From the NCBI RefSeq assembly GCF_014197615.1, contig NZ_JACIFY010000003.1:186001-250000 (forward strand): a DNA stretch of 64,000 nucleotides. The letters are read 5' to 3'. This document shows, piece after piece, positions 47,506 to 54,816 of the stretch. The notes under the pieces were generated by a model. That model did no database searches. It saw only the letters and a list, made by a program, of their open reading frames with translations, and was not told where the DNA came from. The stretch is from Rhizobium esperanzae (GTDB lineage: Bacteria; Pseudomonadota; Alphaproteobacteria; Rhizobiales; Rhizobiaceae). Both the position numbers and the translations under genes were made by a program. Position 1 is the first letter of the stretch. Every line of letters begins with the position of its first letter.

Positions 47506-48216
47506 ATGAACCTCGCAACCCGCGAAAAGCTGATGGGTGTCTCCGTCGCGACGCTCTGTTCGGCGTTGTTCAAGCGCGGCCTGAGAAACCAGACGGTGCA
47601 GGATGTTCGACCGGTGCAGCCGAAGGGCCGCAATATGGTCGGGCCGGCCTTTACGCTGCGTTACATGCCGGCGCGCGAGGACCGCAACGCCATGAACGTC
47701 TTTCGCAACCCGAAACATCCGCAACGGCTTGCCATCGAAACCTGTCCCGAAGGCCATGTTCTGGTGATGGACAGCCGCAAGGATCCGCGCGCCGCCTCCG
47801 CCGGCGACATTTTGATTACCCGCCTGATGATGCGCGGCGGCGCTGGCGTCGTCACCGACGGCGGCTTCCGCGACGCCATGACCATCGGCGGTCTTGAGAT
47901 GCCCGCCTATCACCATCGTCCCTCCAGCCCGACCAATCTCACGCTCCACGAGGCGATCGACATCAATGTGCCGATCGGATGCGGGGATGTCGCGGTCTTC
48001 CCGGGCGACATCATGGTTGGCGACGACGACAGCGTCATTGTTATTCCGGCCGAGATTGCCGACGAGATCGCTGACGAAGCGGTCGAGATGACCGCTTACG
48101 AGGATTTCGTTACCGAGCGCGTCAAGCAAGGACATACGATCATTGGCCTCTATCCGGCCACCGACGAAAGCAATGTGGCGCTCTTTGCGGACTGGCGGAA
48201 GGTGAACGGTCGCTAA
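47506..48216 (+). CDS. RraA-like aldolase (HMG/2-keto-acid aldolase fold)
   Basis: 236 residues with GAGGAGAAGG before the ATG. The RraA/HMG-aldolase fold is visible: S-V-A-T-L-C-S-A-L, a G-P-A-F-T-L-R-Y strand, the active-site segment G-V-V-T-D-G-G-F-R-D with the conserved arginine and aspartate, and G-D-I-M-V-G-D-D-D-S-V-I-V-I-P. Most bacterial members are metal-dependent 4-hydroxy-2-oxoacid aldolases rather than RNase E inhibitors. Placed directly after a sugar-acid dehydratase, it probably splits the 2-keto-3-deoxy product to pyruvate and an aldehyde; that is inferred from context. Confidence 0.88.
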   Translation: MNLATREKLMGVSVATLCSALFKRGLRNQTVQDVRPVQPKGRNMVGPAFTLRYMPAREDRNAMNVFRNPKHPQRLAIETCPEGHVLVMDSRKDPRAASAGDILITRLMMRGGAGVVTDGGFRDAMTIGGLEMPAYHHRPSSPTNLTLHEAIDINVPIGCGDVAVFPGDIMVGDDDSVIVIPAEIADEIADEAVEMTAYEDFVTERVKQGHTIIGLYPATDESNVALFADWRKVNGR

Positions 48217-48371
48217 GGCAGCGTATCGGCGGCCAGCTAACGGGACAAAGACGAGCGTCATGGCGGCTGCGGGCCGCTCACTGCGACAGGCTGAAATGGC
48301 CCTCTTTGCTGGTCGAGCAACGCGATGGCGTGGTTGTCCGGGCGATGTGTTCCGGCGTCCGGCCGAATTCT

Positions 48372-48396
48372 GGAACAATGTCTGTCGTCCCCTGTT
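48372..48396 (+). promoter_or_regulatory. near-consensus sigma-EcfG promoter
   Basis: GGAAC (48372-48376), 16 bases, then TGTT (48393-48396): one mismatch from GGAAC-N16-CGTT. It lies 38 bases before the lipoprotein start at 48434. Confidence 0.55.
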
Positions 48397-48433
48397 ACAC
48401 TGGCGTGAAACTACGAAGCAGCGGGAGGGTTCG

Positions 48434-48724
48434 ATGAGGCGGAGCATGGGATTAGGTCTGGTTTTCGCCGTTGCGCTGACGGGCTGCACGACCGGCGCGG
48501 GCAATTACTCATCGGCGGGACTGGCCCCCATTCCGGGCAGCATCACCTATAACGGCCAGCCTCGCACGAAGCTGACGAAATCGCCTGTCGGTTCTTCCTT
48601 CCCGCACAGCTTCAGAGATCAATGGGGGCGCGAGGTTGAGGAGATTTACATCATCCGGCCCGACCGGAGCCTGCTGATCGCCGAGCGCCATTATCGGCCG
48701 GTCTTCGCGCTCGACGACGATTAG
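48434..48724 (+). CDS. small lipoprotein of unknown function
   Basis: 96 residues from the ATG at 48434, with GGGAGG upstream; the longer frame to 48260 has no signal. The N-terminus is a lipoprotein signal with lipobox L-T-G-C (Cys18). The mature ~78 residues are polar, with a G-Q-P-R-T-K-L-T-K-S-P region and I-I-R-P-D-R-S-L-L-I-A-E-R-H-Y-R-P. No family is recognised. A near-consensus EcfG promoter lies just upstream, which suggests envelope stress or general stress control. Confidence 0.78.
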   Translation: MRRSMGLGLVFAVALTGCTTGAGNYSSAGLAPIPGSITYNGQPRTKLTKSPVGSSFPHSFRDQWGREVEEIYIIRPDRSLLIAERHYRPVFALDDD

Positions 48725-48864
48725 AACGCCGCACCGTCGCCATCAATCGGCGCTGTGCGAGTTGGGGATCTGTGCCACCATCCGCGAACGCGTCTGACAA
48801 GATTTCGGGATTGTCAGCATGCCTGTTATGCCCGACACTTGAGCATCCTAGCGAGGGCAACTGC

Positions 48865-49113
48865 ATGCTCGACATCATCATACGAGACGCTCTTGATATT
48901 GTCGGGCGTACGGAGCGCCTGATCGAGGCAAGCCGGCGGCTGCTGGACAGGAAGAGCCTTGGCGACGTCGAGATGTACGAGCTCGATTACGAGATCGAAC
49001 GGCTCGGGGATGCGGTTTTCGTCGTGGATGAAGCCATCCGGTCGCTTGCACGTGCCGTCGAATGCTGGCCGCAGACCGCCCCGGTCCACGGGGCAGCGAG
49101 AACATTGCATTGA
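48865..49113 (+). CDS. small helical protein, unknown function
   Basis: 82 residues from the ATG at 48865, with GCGAGGG upstream. The sequence is helical and acidic: I-I-I-R-D-A-L-D-I-V-G-R-T-E-R-L-I-E-A-S, then Y-E-L-D-Y-E-I-E-R-L-G-D-A-V-F. It has no signal, membrane segment or known motif. The amphipathic heptad spacing suggests a helical bundle or dimer. It is one of six or seven short genes in a row on this strand, none with a clear assignment. Confidence 0.6.
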   Translation: MLDIIIRDALDIVGRTERLIEASRRLLDRKSLGDVEMYELDYEIERLGDAVFVVDEAIRSLARAVECWPQTAPVHGAARTLH

Positions 49114-49167
49114 TGAACGGCCGCCGCCTCTAAGTGGTTTAGGCGACAGCCTGGTCATCCTGTTTTG

Positions 49168-49192
49168 GGAACTGACACTGCACGAAGCCGTT
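49168..49192 (+). promoter_or_regulatory. sigma-EcfG (general stress) promoter
   Basis: GGAAC (49168-49172), a 16-base spacer, then CGTT (49189-49192): exact consensus. Transcription would start near 49199 and run into the leader ORF at 49366 and the gene at 49452, leaving a long 5' leader. Confidence 0.82.
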
Positions 49193-49365
49193 CCGGACGG
49201 GTTTTCGAGCCGCGATCCGCGTGTCACGCCGATGTCACGCGACCATGGAAACAATATGTGCTTGATCGGTATCGTTGGGGTTGGGCCGAGGTCTCACAGG
49301 CCGCCGGTCCGATTGCCGGAACTGGCGGCTTCGTTGTTCGATCGATTTTCCAGTGGAGACACGCG

Positions 49366-49455
49366 ATGAGGGGTGTGCTGGCTAATATCACGCTCGTCCC
49401 GAGCTGGGGACAGCCGGGTCAATCCCGCTATTCTTTCGGTGGGGCATCACGATGA
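49366..49455 (+). CDS. possible 29-residue leader ORF coupled to the next gene
   Basis: ATG at 49366 with GTGGAG seven bases upstream. The last codons and the TGA (49453-49455) overlap the ATG of the 49452 gene (ATGA). The peptide is polar with a few hydrophobics (G-V-L-A-N-I-T-L-V-P-S-W-G-Q). It may simply be a translational coupler that sets expression of the downstream protein. Short length makes coding status uncertain. Confidence 0.4.
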   Translation: MRGVLANITLVPSWGQPGQSRYSFGGASR

Positions 49456-49682
49456 CCACGAAGACCTCCGGGCGAAAATCTCAGCCCCACGAATTCATCT
49501 TTCCGGTTCATACGCGCACGATCGCACAAATCAGGTACGATAGCCTCAGCAAAGTTATGACGGTGGTCTATCACGACGGCCGCTCGATAACGACGACCGG
49601 TATACAAGGCCCAGCGATGCTGAGGATTCTTGCGCAGCGTCCGCTGGAGCGCTCTCCGTTTCTGTTGCAGACCGTCATCTGA
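49452..49682 (+). CDS. small protein, possible KTSC-like fold
   Basis: 76 residues; ATG at 49452 overlapping the leader ORF stop, with GGTGGGG upstream. The C-terminal 50 residues read like the short KTSC pattern (I-R-Y-D-S-L-S-K-V-M-T-V-V-Y-H-D-G-R, then F-L-L-Q-T-V-I), which is an inference without a search. KTSC-type domains occur in small proteins of unclear function. A perfect sigma-EcfG promoter lies 260 bases upstream with only the leader ORF between, so it is probably a stress gene. Confidence 0.65.
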   Translation: MTTKTSGRKSQPHEFIFPVHTRTIAQIRYDSLSKVMTVVYHDGRSITTTGIQGPAMLRILAQRPLERSPFLLQTVI

Positions 49683-49814
49683 GGCGGGAACCGGCGCCGG
49701 CCCTTGTCTGCGTCGCGTGGACACGGCATCCGTTCATTAAATCGGCGTGATCGTGCATCCATTTCCCCCGGCCTGCGTTCATCTCCAACAGCCCGAGCCA
49801 TGGAGGGAACGCCG

Positions 49815-50075
49815 ATGACCTTTCCACCACCGAAAACCGAAGCTCCCGTGCAGCGCTTCGAAGAGGCAACCATTGCCGCGCGCGACGCTCTGGAAAGGCT
49901 GATTGCGGCCGCCAATGAAGCCGGATGGGCAACGGGAGAGATAACCGCGGCAATCCTTAAGGCTGCGCAGTTTCTGAGTGATGCCAACAAGAAAGATCCC
50001 GATCCGGCCGTGGATCCTGTGAGCAGCGACACTGCCAGACAGGAGCAGATTGGTCACGGCGAACTCTACGATTAG
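49815..50075 (+). CDS. small hypothetical protein
   Basis: 86 residues from the ATG at 49815, with GGAGGGAAC just upstream, a strong ribosome site. The central ~45 residues form an amphipathic helix pair (F-E-E-A-T-I-A-A-R-D-A-L-E-R-L-I-A-A-A-N-like sequence), flanked by a proline-rich start and a polar tail. No domain is recognised. It belongs to the run of short genes and has no recognisable promoter of its own. Confidence 0.65.
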   Translation: MTFPPPKTEAPVQRFEEATIAARDALERLIAAANEAGWATGEITAAILKAAQFLSDANKKDPDPAVDPVSSDTARQEQIGHGELYD

Positions 50076-50231
50076 AGCAGTTCCAGGGAAATCGCGACTT
50101 GCCCGTAAGACGTGCTGACCGACGATGGTGATCGGCGCAACGGTGACGCTGGCCCAGTTGGCGTCGGCGGCCGGATGCATCCTTTTGAGCCGTGGAGCGT
50201 TCTATCGCCAGGAAATAGCTGGAGATGCATT

Positions 50232-50741
50232 ATGTTCAAGGACGAACTCGGCGATATCCGTACAAACGAGGGTATGCGCGACAATGCCGGCACCGCACCG
50301 GCCGCCTACGAAGAGGCCAACGCCAATCCGCATCTGATCAGGCCTGAGGGTTTCGCGAGCGAGGCCGAATATCGGGCATATATTGCCACGCTCGGTGGTT
50401 ATGTTCCCGTTGAAGGTCTCGCCGATGCGGCCCTTCCGGCCCCCGAACACCATGCGCTGGAAAGCCGTCTGCAAGACCTGAGGGAAGAACTCGAAAACCT
50501 CCGTGCTCGCCTTCACGTGATCCAGCGTCAGGCGGCAACCGTGGTTGCGGAGAACCTCCGGTGGGCCGACGCAAGTGCGCACGCACAGCTCGGCACGCAG
50601 CCCTGGCTCAAGCTGGCCGGCGCAATGACGGCAACATTCGTCGTCACGAGGGGCATCAGGCGGCTTCCTCTGGGCACGCTGGCGACGACGGCGATGCCCC
50701 TGGTCGCTGCCGCGATGAATCGGAAGTTTGCCAGAGGATGA
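50232..50741 (+). CDS. coiled-coil protein with C-terminal membrane segment
   Basis: 169 residues from the ATG at 50232, with GGAGATGC upstream. The first ~75 residues are polar. Residues ~78-115 form a coiled coil (L-E-S-R-L-Q-D-L-R-E-E-L-E-N-L-R-A-R-L). A hydrophobic segment near residues 133-160 (L-A-G-A-M-T-A-T-F-V-V and T-L-A-T-T-A-M-P-L-V-A-A-A-M) would anchor it to the membrane. No enzymatic motif. It may be a tail-anchored adaptor or scaffold, but the function is unknown. Confidence 0.7.
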   Translation: MFKDELGDIRTNEGMRDNAGTAPAAYEEANANPHLIRPEGFASEAEYRAYIATLGGYVPVEGLADAALPAPEHHALESRLQDLREELENLRARLHVIQRQAATVVAENLRWADASAHAQLGTQPWLKLAGAMTATFVVTRGIRRLPLGTLATTAMPLVAAAMNRKFARG

Positions 50742-50897
50742 TGCCAGAAGATGTGCGGGTTGCTCTGACGAGATCGGGCCTCAGTCGTCGATTTGCATCG
50801 CGGATATCCGGTCGATCAGGTGTCGAACCGCAATGAAGCGGGCGCCATCTTCTCGCCGAAATATTAGTGACATCTTATTCTCGAAAGGGAGGCGAAC

Positions 50898-51149
50898 ATG
50901 GCTGGACATGACGATCGCTACATCGAGATTACCACGCGTCTGCGCTCGGTACGGTCGTTCTGCGACTTTCTTTCGCAGGGCGCTACGGTCTGCGTCGGCT
51001 TGTCGGACGGCACGCCCTACAAGGACGTCACCGCCGTTCTCCTGGAACGAAACCGCAGGGAAGCGGAGGCGCTCGACCGCATGCGCAGGCGTCTCTACCC
51101 GCAGTTCGCGGACGAAGAGGTAATGCCGCCGCTCTACAGCCGTCACTGA
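50898..51149 (+). CDS. small hypothetical protein
   Basis: 83 residues; ATG at 50898 with GGGAGG upstream. Soluble and basic, with an N-terminal R-Y-I-E-I-T-T-R-L-R-S-V-R-S-F-C-D-F and a helical C-terminal half (L-E-R-N-R-R-E-A-E-A-L-D-R-M-R-R-R-L). One cysteine sits in each of two hydrophobic patches. No family is recognised. Last of the short-gene run; the next gene on the other strand is a chemoreceptor, with a 48-base gap between the convergent ends. Confidence 0.7.
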   Translation: MAGHDDRYIEITTRLRSVRSFCDFLSQGATVCVGLSDGTPYKDVTAVLLERNRREAEALDRMRRRLYPQFADEEVMPPLYSRH

Positions 51150-51197
51150 TCTGCGCCGCGCATCGTGAGCCTATGCGATGCGGAGCGGCAGACCTCT

Positions 51198-53702
51198 CTA
51201 TGCTGCGGCTACGCGTTTTATGTCCGTTTCATCCAGTTGGAACTGATCGATGAGCTGCAGGAGCGTTCTCGTCTCGTCGGCAAGTTCCTTCGTCGCCGCG
51301 CTGGTTTCCTCGACCATGGCAGCGTTCTGCTGCGTCATCTGGTCCATCCGGTTCACCGAGGAATTGACTTCGTGCAGAGCGTTGTACTGCTCCCTGCTCG
51401 AGCGGGCAATGACGTCCATCTGCTCGGATGCGGTGACCACTTTTGCGGAAATGTTTTCGAGGACTTCACTCGTTTCGCGCACCACACGCGCGCCATTGGT
51501 AATCTCGGCCCGCGAACGCCCGATCAGCTGCTTGATCCGCTGGCCGGCTTCGGCGGAGCGCTGGGCGAGATCGCGGACTTCCTGAGCCACGACTGCAAAA
51601 CCCTTTCCAGCCTCGCCGGCGCGGGCCGCTTCGATGCCGGCGTTGAGCGCGAGCAGGTTCGTCTGGAATGCGATCTCATCGATGACGCCGATGATCTGCA
51701 CGATCTCGTCGGAAGCCGCTTCGATCTTGCCCATCGCGTCGATAGCGCTGGCAACCACCTCGGATGAGGAATCGGCCGTCTCTTTGGTGTCGGTGATGAT
51801 CTGGCGGGCATCGTCGGCGCAGAGCGCGGAAGAGCGAACCGTGGTGGTGATCTCCTCGATGGCCGCGGCGATCTCTTCCAGTGCGACGGCCTGCTGTTCG
51901 GTGCGTTTTGCAAGGTTGCCTGCGGCCAGATCCATCTGGCCGGCATTTCCTTCGATCATGCGGGTATTGGTGCGGATCTGGTCGATCGTTTCCTGCAGGC
52001 GAAGCAGCGACGAATTGAAATCGTTGCGAAGCTGCTCCAACCGCCCGAAGAAGGGCGTTGCGATGGTCTGGGAAATATCGCCCCGCGCCAGGCGCCCGAG
52101 GCCGTCAGCCAGCGCTGTGACCGCAAAGTCGATCTGCTGTTCGACTGCGCGTTTTTCTTCGTCGTTGCGATGCCTTTCCTCTTCGGCCCTTGTCCGTTCG
52201 ATCTCGCTGCGTTCCTCGATCTCGACCTTGGCGATGGCATTGTTCTTGAAGACCCCGAGCGCACGGGCCATGTCGCCGATCTCATCGGCTCTGTTATCGC
52301 CGACGATCGAGGTTTCGAGCTTGCCGTCGGCGAGCCGCCGCATGGCCGAAGTGATCTGGTTGATCGGCCCCTTGAGCGTGACGGTCAGCCCGATGCCGGC
52401 GAGGATTGCGATCACCACGCCGAGGATCGTCGTTCCGAGAGACATGGAATTGGCGTCGGTGCGTTCTGCGGCCGCGTTCTGCCGCTGTATTTCGGCGAAG
52501 GCCGTCAGCTGGGACCACATGCCGTCCACGTCGGCGGCTGCGGCGCGGAATTCGTCCTGGCGCTGCGCGCTGACACGGACGAGGTCGGCGGCCGCCTTCT
52601 GCATCTTGTCCAGTGCCGGCAGGAGCTTGGGCTTGAGATTGTCGAATTGCGCAACGCCGCCGGCATTGGAAATCAGCATGTCCAGCCCCTTCCTGACGGC
52701 GGTGATTTCCTGAGAAAGCCGCTGGAGATTGGCATCGGTCGGGGCAAGCGTCAGTTTCGCCATGACGATCTGGATCACGTATGCCGAAGTCGTCAGTTTC
52801 TGGCCGTCTCTCTGGCTGGTCTTGGCACGCTCGACCGATTTGGCGGTTTCGGCAGCCCCGTCCGTTACCGTCTTCAGCCGCCGTACGGCGACCGCCTGCA
52901 ATTCCGGCAGCCTGGCGATGATCTGACCCGTTGCCTCCTTGAGGCCGGCTCCGCGCTCCTCGGTCTGGCCGGTGGCTTCGACCAACGGCTTCAACGAGGC
53001 AATGGCATCGTCGATCGCCTTTTTGGCCTCCGGCGCCTCGCCGCCAAGCGCCATTGCGACGATACGCTGCTGCCGGCCAAGTTCCTCCATGTCGGAACCG
53101 CCGATCGGGCCGGCGGCTTGAGTCTTGTCGTTCAATGATTGGGCGAAAGAGGCGAAGTCCGATATGCGCTGTGCGTCGCCCAGCGTATTGCGGGCTTCAT
53201 CTTCCTTCATGTCGGCAGCACGCTGGAGAACCTTGGAGCCTTCGACAATATCGGTCTGGGCGGAGATAACGATGCTCTGCGCCTTCTGGAGATCGGCGAA
53301 GAGGGCGGTCCGGCTCTCCTGAAGCTGCCACAGCGAGTCCATGCGTACGGAAATTCCGTCGATGGAAGAGAGTGTCTGTTCCAGTTCCTGCTGGCCGCTG
53401 CGATCCGCGGCCAGCCGGTCGAGGCCGGATTTCAAAAGGCCGCGCTGATCGGCAAGCTTTGCGGTGACAAGGTCCCGGTTTTCCTGCGTGGCATTGGCCA
53501 GGAATTCGGCCATCGCGGCGGATAGATTGCGAAAGCCGCTTAAGGACTGCAGGACGGAGTTGGAAATATCCATCCGCCCCTGAAGCAGGCTCGAAGCATA
53601 AAGGCCCATCGCACCCACCGCCATGATGCTCAAGATGAACGGAACGATGAATACCATCACCTGCGTCTGGATGCGCACACGTGACAACAGCCTGCCCAAC
53701 AT
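51198..53702 (-). CDS. methyl-accepting chemotaxis protein with a long helical sensor
   Basis: 834 residues from the ATG at 53702, preceded by GAGGAGGG; the extension to 53840 is unneeded. Transmembrane helix 1 is at ~16-40, then a ~380-residue periplasmic domain made of long helices, about twice the length of a standard four-helix bundle sensor. Transmembrane helix 2 is near 425-447, followed by HAMP, an adaptor helix with a charged E-R-T-R-A-E-E-E-R-H stretch, and the signalling hairpin with the receptor tip (E-I-A-F-Q-T-N-L-L-A-L-N-A-G-I-E). No CheR-docking pentapeptide. Orphan receptor with unknown ligand; the long sensor suggests indirect recognition through a binding protein. Confidence 0.93.
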   Translation of the reverse strand: MLGRLLSRVRIQTQVMVFIVPFILSIMAVGAMGLYASSLLQGRMDISNSVLQSLSGFRNLSAAMAEFLANATQENRDLVTAKLADQRGLLKSGLDRLAADRSGQQELEQTLSSIDGISVRMDSLWQLQESRTALFADLQKAQSIVISAQTDIVEGSKVLQRAADMKEDEARNTLGDAQRISDFASFAQSLNDKTQAAGPIGGSDMEELGRQQRIVAMALGGEAPEAKKAIDDAIASLKPLVEATGQTEERGAGLKEATGQIIARLPELQAVAVRRLKTVTDGAAETAKSVERAKTSQRDGQKLTTSAYVIQIVMAKLTLAPTDANLQRLSQEITAVRKGLDMLISNAGGVAQFDNLKPKLLPALDKMQKAAADLVRVSAQRQDEFRAAAADVDGMWSQLTAFAEIQRQNAAAERTDANSMSLGTTILGVVIAILAGIGLTVTLKGPINQITSAMRRLADGKLETSIVGDNRADEIGDMARALGVFKNNAIAKVEIEERSEIERTRAEEERHRNDEEKRAVEQQIDFAVTALADGLGRLARGDISQTIATPFFGRLEQLRNDFNSSLLRLQETIDQIRTNTRMIEGNAGQMDLAAGNLAKRTEQQAVALEEIAAAIEEITTTVRSSALCADDARQIITDTKETADSSSEVVASAIDAMGKIEAASDEIVQIIGVIDEIAFQTNLLALNAGIEAARAGEAGKGFAVVAQEVRDLAQRSAEAGQRIKQLIGRSRAEITNGARVVRETSEVLENISAKVVTASEQMDVIARSSREQYNALHEVNSSVNRMDQMTQQNAAMVEETSAATKELADETRTLLQLIDQFQLDETDIKRVAAA

Positions 53703-53906
53703 CAATCCCTCCTCTTCCCCCAGGAGAACAGTCGATTTCGTTCTGATCCGCTCGAACCGACTGCACTTCCCGCTCGGACGTATAATGCCAGAACGGAATG
53801 AATGTTCTATATCATGAAATTCGTGAAATATTCGTTTCAATGTCGTTGTGAGCGCTGGGGAATGTCGTTTTTCAAGCGGTTTCTAGAGCCGGCACGACAT
53901 CGGCGA

Positions 53907-54635
53907 TCAGGCGAAGCCGATTTCCGCAAGCAGAGGCAGGTGATCGGATGCCACTCTCGTCAGCCGGTTTTCCAGAACGGCCGCTCTTTTGACGACGAGA
54001 TCGTCGGTGACGAAGATATGGTCGAGGCGCATCAGCGGGTAGCGGGCGGGAAAGGTCGCTCTCGGCGCGGTGCTGCCTGCGAGCTGGGCGTCCTTCAATG
54101 ACCGCGCAACCAGCCGATATGTCGCCGATGCCGGAATGGCATTAAAGTCGCCGCAGAGGATCGTGGGAAGGGATTCATCCGCGCTCCCACGCAGCCAGCC
54201 CGCCTTCAACAGCGTCGTCATCTGCTGGATGCGCTCGCGCCCGCGAAGGCCGAGATGGGTGTTGACGACGAGCAGCTTCCTGTCGCCGACGACGATTTCG
54301 ACGGAAAGCGCGCCGCGCTGCTCGCCGATGGACGGCAGTGGGCCGGCCTTCACCGCGCCTGTCGGCAGCGCGGTGATGATCGCATCGCCATACTGCTCTT
54401 CGGCGATCGACAATGCCGGGTGGAAATGCGCCTGCATCTTCAGAAGCGAGGCGATCGCATGCGCCTGGTCGACGCCGCCGGTCCTGCGCCTTGAGACATC
54501 GACCTCCTGAAGTGCCACGACGTCGGCCTCCGCTTCGGCAATGACGGAAGCGATGCGACCGGGATCGAGCTTCCGGTCACTGCCAATGCAGCTGTGCACA
54601 TTATAGCTCAGGAGTTTGATCGATTTATCCGGCAT
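53907..54635 (-). CDS. endonuclease/exonuclease/phosphatase (EEP)-family hydrolase
   Basis: 242 residues with the DNase I-like fold. The metal and catalytic motifs are in order: L-S-Y-N-V-H, V-A-L-Q-E-V-D with the metal-binding glutamate, V-V-N-T-H-L-G, C-G-D-F-N-A, L-D-H-I-F-V and A-S-D-H-L-P-L with the catalytic histidine. Members cleave phosphodiester bonds in nucleic acids, phosphoinositides or phospholipid headgroups. It is divergent from a UPF0104 membrane protein whose partner is a PLD-family enzyme. That combination, also seen fused in other bacteria, suggests phospholipid handling. No signal, so cytoplasmic. Confidence 0.9.
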   Translation of the reverse strand: MPDKSIKLLSYNVHSCIGSDRKLDPGRIASVIAEAEADVVALQEVDVSRRRTGGVDQAHAIASLLKMQAHFHPALSIAEEQYGDAIITALPTGAVKAGPLPSIGEQRGALSVEIVVGDRKLLVVNTHLGLRGRERIQQMTTLLKAGWLRGSADESLPTILCGDFNAIPASATYRLVARSLKDAQLAGSTAPRATFPARYPLMRLDHIFVTDDLVVKRAAVLENRLTRVASDHLPLLAEIGFA

Positions 54636-54707
54636 AGACCTGCTGAAAGCTCATCGTCCCAACTCAGAACGCGTTTCCCGGGGAGAACAGCGAACTGTTC
54701 CTGCGGG

Positions 54708-54732
54708 GGAACACAGAACTCGTTTGATCGTT
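54708..54732 (+). promoter_or_regulatory. sigma-EcfG (general stress) promoter
   Basis: GGAAC (54708-54712), a 16-base spacer, then CGTT (54729-54732): exact consensus, 84 bases before the start of the UPF0104-type membrane protein gene at 54817. Confidence 0.87.
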
Positions 54733-54816
54733 CCGGATAATCGAGCCTGGAGCGTCGCGCCTTCTTTCGGAAAGCACGACGCGTTGGGAGCTCGCACCTC
54801 GGAAACGGAATGATCG

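Noticed and set aside
50070..50100. TAGAGCAGTTCCAGG stretch after the 49815 gene as a second intergenic repeat copy
   Set aside because: It begins like a rhizobial repeat, but no pairing arm was found downstream, so no element can be defined.
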